Shown here piece after piece: positions 9,735 through 20,904 of a stretch of 64,000 bases of DNA. Positions within the stretch are counted from its first letter, which is position 1; each line of letters begins with the position of its first letter. Below the pieces are notes generated by a model. It did no database searches, was not told where the DNA came from, and worked only from the letters and a program-made list of their open reading frames with translations. Source of the DNA: Symsagittifera roscoffensis (taxonomy: Eukaryota; Xenacoelomorpha; Acoela; Convolutidae); the NCBI RefSeq assembly GCF_963678635.1, contig NC_087062.1, positions 56,745,970-56,809,969 of the forward strand, written 5' to 3'. The position numbers and the translations under genes were made by a program.

Positions 9735-11600
9735 GAATAAATGAGTTTTAAGATTAGACCCTATAGCAAACCTCAAAAATTTGTTTAAATGTTTAGATAA
9801 AACAAACAGGATGAGATAAAAGCCAGTGTCGAGGTTCAATATAGAAGACTGGGAGGAATAGTGACATCTCGATCGCCGACAAAAACCTCTCCCGTAACTC
9901 TGGACGATCAAGAATTAGCAGAACTAAACATCTAGCTGACATAGCCAAACCATCACCGGAAGGAACTGAATCGGTTTTGCCGCCTTTTGTGCAAGATCAA
10001 GTTTCGGTATTGCCATTGTGCTCTCTACCCATAGTTCGTTTTCTCGAGCCGCTAGGTCGTTCTTATGATGTACGTTATTTTGCCCCAGTCTTGTTATCTT
10101 TTCTTCTGCCAGCGTGTCCCTGATTGCGTCTCGGTTTACCTTCAGGGTAGGGCTCGCTCCAAACTTCCCTCCACTAACTTCAAATTAAGCGATTCAATAT
10201 TTCGATCTTCTTAAAAATTTGTGCTCTAACAGTGTCACTGAACAAAACCCCCCTTTTTACTACTGCAGGGCTAAGCCAGGCCAGAAAAATGACTGGTGAA
10301 TGAAATATTTGGTGAACGATTTTTTGAAGCCGCCTACTTTTGATTAGAATTTTCTCGGCGAACAACTTCCATTTTTGAACCGAAGATTAGGCTGATGAAG
10401 TTACTGAGGTTTTTTAGCACAGTATTTAGATTATAATTAACTGGCTGGGTGAGCCTCAGTCAGGAGTACCGGCAAAGATGATGTAAGATTTTTTGATTTG
10501 TGCAACACTATTTCGCTGATTTAAGAACTTTAAGAACCATGAGAATATCTTTTATCTGCTTTTTTAATAGCAGAAACCAGTGAGTATAAGCAAATTGTTT
10601 GACTTTGGTCGGCTATGAGCTGATTGCATAAATAGTCACCCTTACCGCGTGTTTTTGTTTTTCACCTGCATATTTGTTGAAACTTTCCTTTTTATCTTTT
10701 TTTTTGCTCTTAAAGCTCTACTGTTTGCAAATGGTGCATCCGAATGTTCGCACTTACGAACGTTTGCTTGACAAAGTTTTCTGAAGGCTCTCGCGAATAT
10801 TTGGTCCTGTTTGACCTACCTGTTATAGAGTTGTTTACACTAAGTATTCAGGACTCACTAATTTGGCGAGATAAATTTTCTGCATAGCACTCACGAGTAC
10901 CCCGTCTGAAATTGTTTTCAGCACTGCTGGAAACGTTATTACCAAGAAAACGGTCTACATGTTAGATAGTTTTAGAATTGAATGCCAGTTGTGCTCTAGT
11001 TACCTTTATTCTCACTGGATTTTTCGCTCTAAAAACATGACCGCTGCCATCAAACAACAAATAGAACAGCCGAAATTTTCTAGTCGAGAAACACTCTTTG
11101 GTCAAATGTTGGATCTCATTGGCACTCAACAACAGACGATTTTTGCCCTAGCAGGTGAAAATGACAAATAACTACATAACCAGGAAGTTATCAAAAGAAG
11201 GATGCTTGATATAGATCGTTATTCCTCCAAATCATGTCTGATTTCGATGTATGTTTTGGGTTTGAACTAAAAAAAAAAAGAGGCAAGACTTTCAATGGAT
11301 TTTACTGAAGTGCCAGGAGAAAAATAGCCAAAGACTTATGGGAGAAAACGCAACACAACAATGAAACAGAAGTCAATTTGATCAGCTCATCAATCCTGTG
11401 ACTCAAGTAACCATGATCGTTTCTCCTGTGAGAGAGAACCTTTCTAAAAACATTTCATTGTTGATATAAATTCGATTACTGATGGTTAGCTCAGAGCAGA
11501 GTTAAGCGTATAAGCTGATATCCAAGCTAACTTCTTTTATTATTTTTGTTCCTTATGGAAGACCACGCAAGAATTAAACTACGAATCAAACCTGGAAATG
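9735..11600. other. No gene recognised
   Basis: Short open frames only, none with a recognisable domain or splice context. The stretch 10,959-11,171 is open, but I see no family match. It may be the eroded ORF1 or 5' region of the non-LTR element that follows. Confidence 0.5.
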
Positions 11601-11628
11601 GTTTTTTGATTTTAATTACGTATGATCC

Positions 11629-13900
11629 TTGAGATGCCATCATGCCCTTCTAAAATGTGAAATAGAACGTTTTGACTCGTTACCCCGAGCAGTAGCTATG
11701 TGTGAAACATGGTTACATGATGACGATCACTTAGGTTTATACTACCTAGGTTTAGGTTACCAAAAAATCGTAACACGCAACAGGCTAGGGAAAAAAGGTG
11801 GGGGTATTGCGGCATTCGTGATAGAAGGGTTACACGTAGATGCACACACTATCGAGAGTGAAAAAGAAAATATGATTTGGTAAGTTCCTAGAGAAGCTTG
11901 AAAATCTATTGTTTGATTTAAATTCCGCCGACAAAAACATCCTCCTATGCTGGGACATGAACGTAAATATTCTTGATCAGCATTCAAAGTTAGTATTAAA
12001 TTATTTTAATTTTTTGAGATTTTTTTTACTTTCAATTCAAAACTCATTACCAACTAGAAATACAATTTTTGGCTCATCATGCCCTGATCATATTATGCAT
12101 CAAGTTTTTAGGACATTAGGAAACGTTCAGTGTAAAATAAGTGACCACTTTGCCTTGAAAATAGATTTTCATATTGGGTAATTTGAGCAAAAAGTTGAAA
12201 ACTTTAGTTTTCGAAGATTTTTCGATTGTTTTAGAAGCAATAACCTTCCCTGCAAGCTCTTAATTTTTTTCAATTCTTATAAATGGTTGACATGAAAATC
12301 TCTCTTTAGAATCGTTCATTACCTCGATGACTGACGTTTTTGATAAAAGTTGTCCGCTGGAAAAAATAACCATAAAAAAGTACTGCGTGAATCGTGAAAT
12401 TAAAAAAACTTTAAAATAAACAAGACGGGATAAGAAAAGCTATATTTTGAAATCATCAAAAGTAAACATATTGCAGTTTAAAAATTCAAGTGCCAAAGTT
12501 GTTTATTGTATTAGACTGAGCAAAAGGCAAACTATGAGAAAATATACATGCCTAAATGTATTTCCAAATCACTGTTTTCTGCTTTTTTGAATTCTACGCA
12601 AAAATTTAAAAATTTTCAAATAAATTGGACTGAATTCAACAAATTTTTTGTTGACAATAAAGAAAATTTTACGAACATGCTAGTTAATTAGAACAATGAT
12701 TGTTTAGAGGTGAAGAGATTCACACCTCTATTTTTCTCTACACCGCGTATCATGATGAAGTACTGAAAGTTATTACAACTCTTAAATACAAATCATGAGT
12801 AAAGAATTGATTAAATATGTGATGCGTTCAATAGCTATTCAATAGCTGATTTGTTCAATCAAATGTTAATCAATGGATAATTTCCAGATGTGATCAAAAT
12901 AGCCAAGTTTCTACCTATTCACAAGAAAGGTTCTCAGAAAAACCTATCTATTTTTTGAGATTAATGAGCCTGCTTATATCAATAAGCAAAATTATCGAAA
13001 AAGATGCTTTTCAAATATTTACTGAAAATAAATAATAAATTTAACATCCCTGCTGCAGAAAAATTTGGTTTCAGGAGAGATCGTTCATGTATCCAGGCTG
13101 TCATTACAGCAAAAGAAATTATGCGATCACGCAAAAAATTGAAAATATAAAAATGTAATGTTTTTTAAAATTCCAAAAAGCAAATGACACTATCGATCAT
13201 ACTATCTTAATGAAAAAGCTGGAAGAATCAGCATGCGCTACAACCTAATGTAACCATATTTAACTGATTGTGATCAATAATTATCTTCAAATAAAAAGAA
13301 TTCGAATGTGCTACAGATAAAACACGGTGTTACACAGGGCTCGGCACTTGGACCGTTGATATTTCTATTATATAAAAATGACTCTTCTATCATTTCAAAA
13401 AATGAAAAAAAAATGTGTCTTTTTGCGAATGACAGAACGCTAGTTTGCACCTATAAAACTTAAGGCGCAGTACAATGAATTAACGAAAAAGTTGAAATTG
13501 TAGACTTGTGGTGCAAAGCCAATATAATAACAATTACCAAAAAAGTCAGGTAGGTAAGTAGGTCATTTCCAACATTTGGGCGTCGTAATAGACTAAAATT
13601 TCACTTTTCATTTGCATGTTGATAAAATTTGCAAAAAGTTAGCTTGTTTTAAGGGTTTAATATCTCAAGCAAGGAAGTTTTTTTCTCGAAAACCTTTCCT
13701 GAGATTTTATAAAGCTTATGCTAAGCCCTTAATTTTGTATGGCTTACTAGCATACGGCTGTTCAACAAAAACATTTTGCAAATTTTTTTGACTGAAAACA
13801 CTGATACTAGGAACTATATTTCTTTTAAAAAAATTCGAAACCATTATGTCAATTTTTCATGAATACAAAATTAAAACCGTCTTCGAAATCTTTTTTAATC
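11629..13900 (+). mobile_element. Decayed non-LTR retrotransposon (LINE)
   Basis: Remnants in the right order: endonuclease fragments (CETWLHDD and GKKGGGIAAF at 11,629-11,883; DMNVN, PTRNT and SDHFALKIDF at 11,909-12,181), then RT pieces in several frames (KFGFRRDRS near 13,060, HGVTQGSALGP near 13,320, FANDRT-like near 13,430 at the place of the YADD box). Multiple frameshifts and stops; no ORF survives. The endonuclease and RT style is CR1/L2/Jockey-like. Confidence 0.7.
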
Positions 13901-14439
13901 AGTTACACAAAGAAATCATTTATCAATTGCTTGAAAAGTATCCACTCAATTTTCTGAACGAAGAAAAATTTGAACAAAGGAAATGCAAAAGAGCTAGCGA
14001 ATCGAAAACTCTCAATTTATTACTAGTATGATTAAATGGGCTGCAGAGGTCGTTCAGGCAGAGGATAAAAATTTTTTACAAATTTTTATCCTTAAAAAGC
14101 TGCTACCTGACAATTTCAAACAATTGAAGACTAAAAATTAAAACGCGAAAATAAAAATTACAGGTATATAATTAAGAACTCTTCTCTGATAGATAATTCC
14201 GATTTACATGAAATCATTTTTTCATAATTGTTATGTTTCATTCTTGATCCTCGTGTATTTGGTTTTCCAGGGTCTCTCCTTGATGTGCCTCAAGCTCGTG
14301 CATGATTCTTCAAATATTGTAGTTTTTCCGACTAAATAGTTCAACATTTGCTGGAGATTGTAAATATGCATGCAAAAAATTCTGCATGTATGGATTTTCA
14401 TTTTCCTTTTTAAGATTACCGAAAAACCCAATGAAAAAC

Positions 14440-14515
14440 CGAGTGTTTGAACGTTCGATGAATGTTCAAATGTTGTTCACGAACGTTCAAAGACTATTTT
14501 TGAACGAATGTTGCA
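14440..14515. repeat. Cluster of TGAACGTTC-like palindromes
   Basis: Four to five copies of GAACGTTC or its half-sites (TTGAACGTTCGATGAATG, CACGAACGTTCAAAG, TTTTGAACGAATG) occur in 76 bp. Their origin is unclear; they may be the tip of a degenerate inverted-repeat element. Confidence 0.4.
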
Positions 14516-15108
14516 TCACCTCTGTTTTCTGTCTTGGTGTAATAATCTTAAGGTTTTTTTTACCTTTATGAAGTACGAGAACATAAAAGTTTTTATCAAT
14601 ATAATTTTTGCAACGGTACACATAGCATTAAAATGGCCTTTGGGAGGGGGCTTGTGTGGATGGAATCTGGAAAAGTAATCAGCCATTTTCATTTCAATCT
14701 TTGTGTATGATCGATTTACTCTAAATGTTATGACAACAAAGTATCACAACCACTATGTCAGTTTTCTCAAGAAATTTTATTGCCTTTTATGGGTTCAACT
14801 TAGGAGTGTAGTAAGCTCACACACGAGAAAGGATATAAGATCATGAGCATCATAGCCATCATTAATCAAATACTCGCCGCTTCACTCAGACATAAGTTCA
14901 AAGTTCAGTTTTTGCGGTTTGGGTTTGATATGCGACTAACTCAACATTTATGAAAACAAAAGTAACTTCGAGTCTTTTGTTACTTCGAACTCCACTTCAG
15001 TGGAAGCGTTTGAAAAAAAAGGTTCGGGTATTGGGGAAAATGTTTTCAATCCTTATTTGACCAAAAGTTGCAATGTCACTCCTGGACAGCAAGCTCCCAA
15101 AGAGCAAC

Positions 15109-15364
15109 TCACAACAACGTCTTTTTTTCAGCTTTGCTATCTTCACCGCCACAACTGAGAAGCAATCTGAAACAGGCTTCGCCAAAGTGAACCACAGTCA
15201 CCAACAACCCATTTTCTACAGCTATTACTCCAGTGGTTGATCTGACAACATTGCCGTGGAGCCCTCTGGTAATCTCCTTTCCGGCCAAGCAGGTGACACA
15301 TTCCGCGCTTCTGGCGGTCAATGACGGCAAAAATACTAGCAGCCAAAAAAATTGCCCTATACAT
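15109..15364 (-). CDS. Candidate small secreted Cys-rich peptide or first coding exon
   Basis: A GC-richer island in AT-rich sequence, open in two frames. The frame with an ATG (15,364 down to a stop near 15,143) reads MYRAIFLAASIFAVI, a plausible signal peptide, then RQKR, a furin-like site, then about 50 residues with five Cys. The overlapping frame lacks a Met but reads FFWLLVFLPSLTARSA then AECVTCLAGKE and extends to about 15,109. It could be an exon joined to an upstream one through the TATAG acceptor at the island's start. I do not recognise either product. It ends about 100 bp from the LINE ORF1 start on the opposite strand, so it could instead be LINE 5' sequence. Confidence 0.3.
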
Positions 15365-15468
15365 AACTTTTTAAGTCATAATTGTTTGTCGTAAAACATT
15401 TCCGTTTTCAGCAACTTTTTCCCAAAACGCAAAAACTTATTAAATAGTTTCATATAATTGAATGCTAA

Positions 15469-16305
15469 ATGATGAGTGACAAAGACTGGCAACAACCCAC
15501 ATTACTCAAATGTATTCAATGCTCTACTGGATCACAAGATGATGTGATAACATGTGCTCTCTGTCCTGCTGTGATACATTGTGTCTGTCTGGGTGTGGAT
15601 ATTTCATCGGCTGCATGCGCGAAATTAACTTGGACCTGCGACAGCTGTGGCGCTTTACCGAAGCTAAGTGGCCTGTTTTCTTTACTGAAATCATTGGATA
15701 ATAAATTTAGTGGTGTTAATTATTTCGCTCAACGATTGGATAAATTGGAAAATGAAATTGGTTATTTGAAGCCTAAAAGCTTTGCAGCTAGTATTTTTTC
15801 GGCAAGGCGGAACTCTGGGACAACATCATATCAACCTGCAAAGGTACGGAGAGATTCAGTATTTGATGAAACTAGCATAAATCATGCTAACTCAGAATTG
15901 AACAAAAATAATGCTGATACCAATCTGAACAAACGAAAATTCAGTGCTACTGAATCTGGTCAGAGGAAGAAAACTCATATTACTGGAGCCAACCAGAATG
16001 GCGCTTTTCAAGGCGTGAGTAAGCCTTCCCCTAGACGCCTCATTTACCTGGGCCGAGTATCAAAAGAATATGGTCCCACAGAAGTCAAACAGCATTGCGA
16101 AAATAGTGGAGCAGAGGTATTACACATGCGGGAAATAACTAAAGAAGATCATACTCTGAGGAGCTTTCACGTTATTTTTGCTGGTGAAAAATCGGAATTA
16201 ATTGACTCGCCGGATTTTTGGCTACAGAACACCATTGTTAACAAATTTTTCTTGAATGAAGAGGCAAAAAGTTGGTTGAAGTCATTGGAAAAGCCCTCTG
16301 ACTGA
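15469..16305 (+). CDS. LINE ORF1 protein with PHD-like zinc finger
   Basis: 278 residues, intact. Residues about 14-64 form a Cys/His finger (CIQCSTG, CALCPAVIHCVCLG, WTCDSCG) of PHD type, as found in ORF1 of many CR1-group LINEs. The middle is polar and basic (NLNKRKFSATE, QRKKTH). The C-terminal third (RRLIYLGRV...EVKQHCENSG) looks like an RRM or esterase-replacing RNA-binding fold, as in other ORF1 proteins. It probably binds the LINE RNA. Confidence 0.8.
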   Translation: MMSDKDWQQPTLLKCIQCSTGSQDDVITCALCPAVIHCVCLGVDISSAACAKLTWTCDSCGALPKLSGLFSLLKSLDNKFSGVNYFAQRLDKLENEIGYLKPKSFAASIFSARRNSGTTSYQPAKVRRDSVFDETSINHANSELNKNNADTNLNKRKFSATESGQRKKTHITGANQNGAFQGVSKPSPRRLIYLGRVSKEYGPTEVKQHCENSGAEVLHMREITKEDHTLRSFHVIFAGEKSELIDSPDFWLQNTIVNKFFLNEEAKSWLKSLEKPSD

Positions 16306-16314
16306 CAAACAAAG

Positions 16315-17391
16315 ATGGAAATCGGATTTCTCAACATACGATCTATTAGACGGAAAGTTACAGCTCTTTCTCATATCATTCTTTCTAATAATCTACATAT
16401 ATTTGGCATCGTTGAAACCTGGATTACATCAAATTAAAGTTATCTCATTAGGCAAATATGCCCAACCGGCTTCATGTATTTTAATTGTACGCGTGAAAAT
16501 AGAAGTGGTGGCGGACTGGCTTTAATCGCCCACGAGTCTTTGTGTATATCTTTAGTTCGCCATATTTGCTTCGATTATTTAGAAGCAGCCTTATTCACTT
16601 TTAATAACTTAGGTTCTAATGGACTCTTAATGCTAGTCTATCGGCCTCCTTCGGCGAACTTCAACAATTTTATCACTGAATTATGTAATTTGTTTTCTGA
16701 AATGCTACCGAACTGCCATTCTTTTATTTGCTTCGGCGATTTTAACGTTCACTTTAATAAAAGGGACTATAAAATTTTCCTACTTGAAGACTTATTGAAA
16801 GAATATGGTTTGTACCATTCTGTACATGAACCAACGCACAATAAAGGCAACATTCTCGACTTGGTTTTATCATTCGAGAATAACAAGCCACAGGACGTTT
16901 CAGTTTATCCTTTTGATAAGTCAGACCATCACTTTATTAAATTTTTGGTGCAGATTCTTTTCATACAAACTAAGATGAAAGTACTTACATATCGCAGTTG
17001 AAAAAATGTAAATTTAACGGAATTTGGCGACACTCTAGAATCGTCCTTGGATTTAAATGTTGGTCTTGGCATTTGTCAGAATAATTCAAATTTGCTAACT
17101 GTTTTTAATCAAACCATGGAAACGATTACGGACTTCATGGCGCCTATCAAAAAGCGCAATAAACTCATTCGGGAGTGTGATTTCTTCGATTCTGAACTTA
17201 TTTTTATGAAACGTAAACGACGAAAGTTAGAAAGAATGTATAGAAAGAAAAAAATAGTTTTTGATGATTTTAAAGAGTTTGATAGGGAAATGAGAAACTG
17301 CTTTGCGGCTAAAAACGCGAATTTTTTTGGAAGAAAATTGAGGTTATTTAAACCGATTCTAAGAAATTTAGAGCCCTTGATAAACTTTTAG
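16315..17391 (+). pseudogene. LINE ORF2 N-terminal part: endonuclease, broken
   Basis: Starts MEIGFLNIRSIRRKV with the N-terminal Asn motif of the apurinic-type endonuclease, then GIVETWI. A TAA follows at about 16,435. The frame resumes at 16,474 with GGGLALIAH, YRPPSANF, CFGDFNVHF and DKSDHHFIKF (the catalytic GDFN and SDH motifs). A TGA at about 16,999 precedes a linker segment to 17,391. All is in one frame, so two stops are the only damage here. Confidence 0.8.
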
Positions 17392-17438
17392 GAAATAAAA
17401 CCAAAGCAGTACTTCCTTTTCATAAATGCAAAGTTACT

Positions 17439-19124
17439 TTGGCTATTAATTTTAATGATTATTTTGTTGGTAAAGTATCGAAATTGTGTACTCAAACTCT
17501 CAGTATGGATTTGTTAGAAAATTCGTTTAAGGCTACACCTGTAGTTTTAATGGAAAGTTTCAGCTATATTAAACTTGAAGATTTGCATCAGGCTGTGCTA
17601 TCAATGTCAAATGCAACTGCTCCTCATGATTTAATTCGAACAGTTATTTTTAAAAAGTTATGGAGCTACTGGGGACCGCATATCCTGAAAATTTTAATGC
17701 TTTACAATGAAATGGGTAAGTTCCCCGATGAACTTACAGAAGCAGTGATAATTCCAACTCTGAAGAAAGAAAATCTCGATCCGGAACAGCTTTCATTGTA
17801 CAGACCAATTTCAAATCTTGTGTTTCTTTCGAAGTTATTTGAAAAACTTATACACAGTCAGCTTGTTGAACATGTTATGGTTTCGGGTCTCCTGGATAAT
17901 AATCAATCTGCATACAGATTTGGAGCTTCGACAGAAACGGCATTGTTGAAAACATCTAATGATATATGTAAATTTTTGGATATGAATAATTACCTGATAT
18001 TGATGAGCCTTGACTTACCTAGTGCGTTTGATACCCTTAGACATGATTATTTGATTGGAATCCTGGAAAATTATATTGGTCTTTCTGATAACATATTGAA
18101 ATGGTTTAGATCGTATCTCAGTAACCGTCGCCAAAAAGTTTTCATTGATTCACATTACTCTGACGAAGTTAAGATTGAACACGGTGTTCCCCAAGGGTCG
18201 ATCTTGGGACCCCTTATATTTTGCATCTATGTTTTACCTCTTCGTGATGTGTTTCTTAAACTTAACGTATCTTATCAATTTTATGCAGATGATACCTTAT
18301 TCTATGTTGCTGCAAACTTCAAAGAAAACGATTTTATCAGTGTCAAGGAGAAAGTTCACTCTATTATAATTAACGTGCTTGATTGTTACAAAAAACTTGG
18401 TTTAGTGGTAGACCCCGACAAAACTGAAATTAATTCACTCGCAAAACCAAACCATAAACTGGACCTCAAATCGTTTTTTGTTGGCTCATATGAAGTAAGG
18501 GTGTTGAATGAATTGAAATCATTAAGTGTACTTATTGATAAAAACTGGAATGCGGTTCCCCATATAAACAAAGTAACGCAGACATGTTACTTCGTCCTGC
18601 GGAAATTATACAGCGTTGGCTACTATTTGGATTTTAATAACCGTGTTATTCTTTTGAAAAATCTTATTTTATCGCGACTGGATTACTATAATTCGCTGTT
18701 TTTGGGTTTACCGGACAAATTGATTAAAAAATTACAACGAACACAAGATGCCGCTGCCAGATTTGTGTTTCAGGCACATCGGCAGACGTCGGCAACGATC
18801 CTTCTACATGAACTGCATTGGCTGCAGCTTTGTCAGCGTATTAAGTTTAAGACTCTAGTTCTTCTCCACAAAGTACTTCATGATGACAGAATAGCCCAAT
18901 ATTTTGATGACATAGCAATATCGATAAGGCAACGATTTTCGATCAACAGAAGGAATGCCACCATACGTTTATCCATGGCGCGTTCAAAATATGGAAAGAG
19001 ATGTTTCACGTTTGCAGGACCGAAGTTATGGAACAGTCTGACGCAGGAGCTTAAATCAGAATCGGATGAATTGCTATTCAGGAAAAAGTTGAAAACCCAC
19101 CTGTTTCGACAATATTTCTACTAA
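17439..19124 (+). CDS. LINE ORF2 reverse transcriptase and C-terminal domain
   Basis: 561 residues open without interruption. Visible RT motifs: YRPISNL, SAYRFGASTE, MSLDLPSAFDTL (catalytic Asp), HGVPQGSILGP, FYADDTLFY (catalytic YADD) and the thumb. The C-terminal part RLDYYNSLFLGL ... GPKLWNSLTQEL ... KLKTHLF is the hallmark tail of L2/CR1-type elements. It is out of frame with the endonuclease segment upstream (one frameshift near 17,391-17,439). Confidence 0.85.
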   Translation: MAINFNDYFVGKVSKLCTQTLSMDLLENSFKATPVVLMESFSYIKLEDLHQAVLSMSNATAPHDLIRTVIFKKLWSYWGPHILKILMLYNEMGKFPDELTEAVIIPTLKKENLDPEQLSLYRPISNLVFLSKLFEKLIHSQLVEHVMVSGLLDNNQSAYRFGASTETALLKTSNDICKFLDMNNYLILMSLDLPSAFDTLRHDYLIGILENYIGLSDNILKWFRSYLSNRRQKVFIDSHYSDEVKIEHGVPQGSILGPLIFCIYVLPLRDVFLKLNVSYQFYADDTLFYVAANFKENDFISVKEKVHSIIINVLDCYKKLGLVVDPDKTEINSLAKPNHKLDLKSFFVGSYEVRVLNELKSLSVLIDKNWNAVPHINKVTQTCYFVLRKLYSVGYYLDFNNRVILLKNLILSRLDYYNSLFLGLPDKLIKKLQRTQDAAARFVFQAHRQTSATILLHELHWLQLCQRIKFKTLVLLHKVLHDDRIAQYFDDIAISIRQRFSINRRNATIRLSMARSKYGKRCFTFAGPKLWNSLTQELKSESDELLFRKKLKTHLFRQYFY

Positions 19125-19190
19125 GAACAGAACACTTTTGAGTCTAGAAAGGGTGTCAAAATAAACCCATGAATGAATGAATGAATTGAC

Positions 19191-19835
19191 ATAGATGGCA
19201 TAAATTTTATGAACGAAATTGCTGAAAAAGCTTAAAAACCATTCATAGTTTTCAACAATTGCTCAAAAGCAAACGGATTTTTGAGAGACAGATTTAAAGT
19301 CCGAACAAGTGATCTTTCGTTAGGCTTCATTATATCAAGCAAGATGGCATTTTTGTTATTCCGACTTCACAAAGAAAATGAGCAACTTTTTGTGCTCGCC
19401 GTTTTTTTCGCCAGATCAATTCCGAACCATCAACTTACCGTTTTTTATCATCTGAAAGTAAGTGACGTATTGACCTCAAACTTAAAAAGATAATTTACTT
19501 GTGATTATTTTTTTGCTAAGCTAGGTTGGTTCAAAAATTGGCGTTGTTGCCATATGAATTATATAAGTGAACCCAACTATGACAAAACTCAAAGCTTTTT
19601 TCAGTGTGCCATAACCCTAATGAAACGCAGGAAACTGCTGTAGAGCTGATCTTATTTCTAAAAATAAACTTCTTTGAATGATAATTGTGTCCCCGAAAAC
19701 CATGTTATCAATTCAATTGGCCATTTTTCAAATGATTATTTGATAGCGTTTTCTGCTAGAGCGCTAGTGAGGAATTGTAAAACTTTTTTTCGAACTTTCT
19801 TGTTTAAAAAAGCATTCTGCATTCCAGATGCAACC
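19191..19835. other. No gene recognised
   Basis: AT-rich spacer between the LINE tail and the tandem duplication, with only short random ORFs. Confidence 0.5.
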
Positions 19836-20460
19836 AATTCAAGTTTTATAAACTTAATTGTATCAGTTAGTTAAGTTTGTCGGCTAACATTTCTAAGAAT
19901 GATTCTAATTGGAGCACAACTAGGGTTTAAGTTTTGCTAGGTGAGTGTGCTTCAATACATTATGATGAAAAACAACAAAAAATTCAAATCATGAAAAAAT
20001 CTACTGAGAATCTGATTCAACTGAGAATGAGAAATTTAACTGACAATAGGTCTCAAAACTAATCTGTATTCAAATTTTGTTGTCGGTGAGATTAAAAAAA
20101 GTTTAAAAAGTGACACACTTCTATATTAGAAAGAAGTATTTCTAATAATATATTTATAATTCAAGTTTTATAAACTTAATTGTACCAGTTAGTTAAGTTT
20201 GTCGGCTAACATTTCTAAGAATGATTCTAGCTGGAGCACAACTAGGGTTTAAGTTTTGCTAGGTGAGTGTGCTTCAATACATGATGATGAAAAACAACAA
20301 AAAATTCAAATCATGAAAAAGTCTACTGAGAATCTGATTCAACTGAGAATGAGAAATTTAAGTGACAATAGGTCTCAAAACTAGTCTGTATTCATATTTT
20401 GTTGTCGGTGAGATTAAAAAAAGTTTAAAAAGTGACACACTTCTTAATTAGAAAGAAGTA
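19836..20460. repeat. 322-bp tandem duplication, two copies
   Basis: Copy 1 (19,836-20,157) and copy 2 (20,158-20,460) are near-identical, differing at a few positions (for example GTATCAG versus GTACCAG, CAATACATTATG versus CAATACATGATG). The similarity implies a recent duplication. It abuts an assembly gap, so the copy number may be underestimated. Confidence 0.9.
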
Positions 20461-20462
20461 AA

Positions 20463-20514
20463 CCAGACTGCTTGTATCAGGGCGAAGAATGATTGTTCCA
20501 ACTGCCTTTTAAGG
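20463..20514 (-). repeat. 540-bp repeat, minus-strand end, cut by gap
   Basis: AGACTGCTTGTATCAGGGCG then GTTCCAACTGCCTTTTAAGG: the 3' terminus of the hairpin repeat in reverse orientation. The rest is lost in the gap. Confidence 0.75.
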
Positions 20515-20714
20515 NNNNNNNNNNNNNNNNNNNNNNNNNNNNNNNNNNNNNNNNNNNNNNNNNNNNNNNNNNNNNNNNNNNNNNNNNNNNNNNNNNNNNN
20601 NNNNNNNNNNNNNNNNNNNNNNNNNNNNNNNNNNNNNNNNNNNNNNNNNNNNNNNNNNNNNNNNNNNNNNNNNNNNNNNNNNNNNNNNNNNNNNNNNNNN
20701 NNNNNNNNNNNNNN
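20515..20714. other. Assembly gap (200 N)
   Basis: Exactly 200 N, a conventional placeholder length, so the true distance is unknown. It sits just inside the intron that follows the last visible exon of the M1 gene; the remaining C-terminal exons may lie here. Confidence 1.
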
Positions 20715-20721
20715 TACTTAC

Positions 20722-20904
20722 TTGGAAACAGATATGGGGTTTCGGGCCAGACCCTGGATGAGGACCCGTCTGAGTTTGGTGGAAGTGGCCGAGTGGGCTA
20801 GATTGAGAGAGAGGTCATACATCTCACTCCACCTGATGGAGTCGCAGAAGGAGGTAGCTGAGATGACCTCTGATGACCTCAGTCTGAGGAACTCTTCTAA
20901 CCAC
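20722..20904 (-). CDS. M1 homologue, last visible exon
   Basis: 183 nt, TTATTCAG acceptor, CCAA/GTAAGTA donor running straight into the gap. WLEEFLRLRSSEVIS, RWSEMYDLSLNLAHSATSTK and LRRVLIQGLARNP match the R-x-x-V-Y-C ... E-W-x-F ... L-L-x-A-L helices near the C-terminus. The phase-2 join to the exon 10 kb upstream confirms one gene. Confidence 0.85.

Larger units (their letters stand above)
15469..19190 (+). mobile_element. CR1/L2-type LINE with PHD-finger ORF1
   Basis: Near full-length non-LTR retrotransposon: ORF1 (15,469-16,305), endonuclease (16,315-17,001), linker (17,047-17,391), RT and C-terminal region (17,439-19,124), then a short 3' UTR ending in an ATGA tandem repeat (about 19,167-19,186). 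ORF2 is broken by only two stops and one frameshift, so the copy is fairly recent but not autonomous. A short tandem-repeat tail rather than poly(A), and a C-terminus ending in LKTHLF, are characteristic of the CR1/L2 group. Confidence 0.85.
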
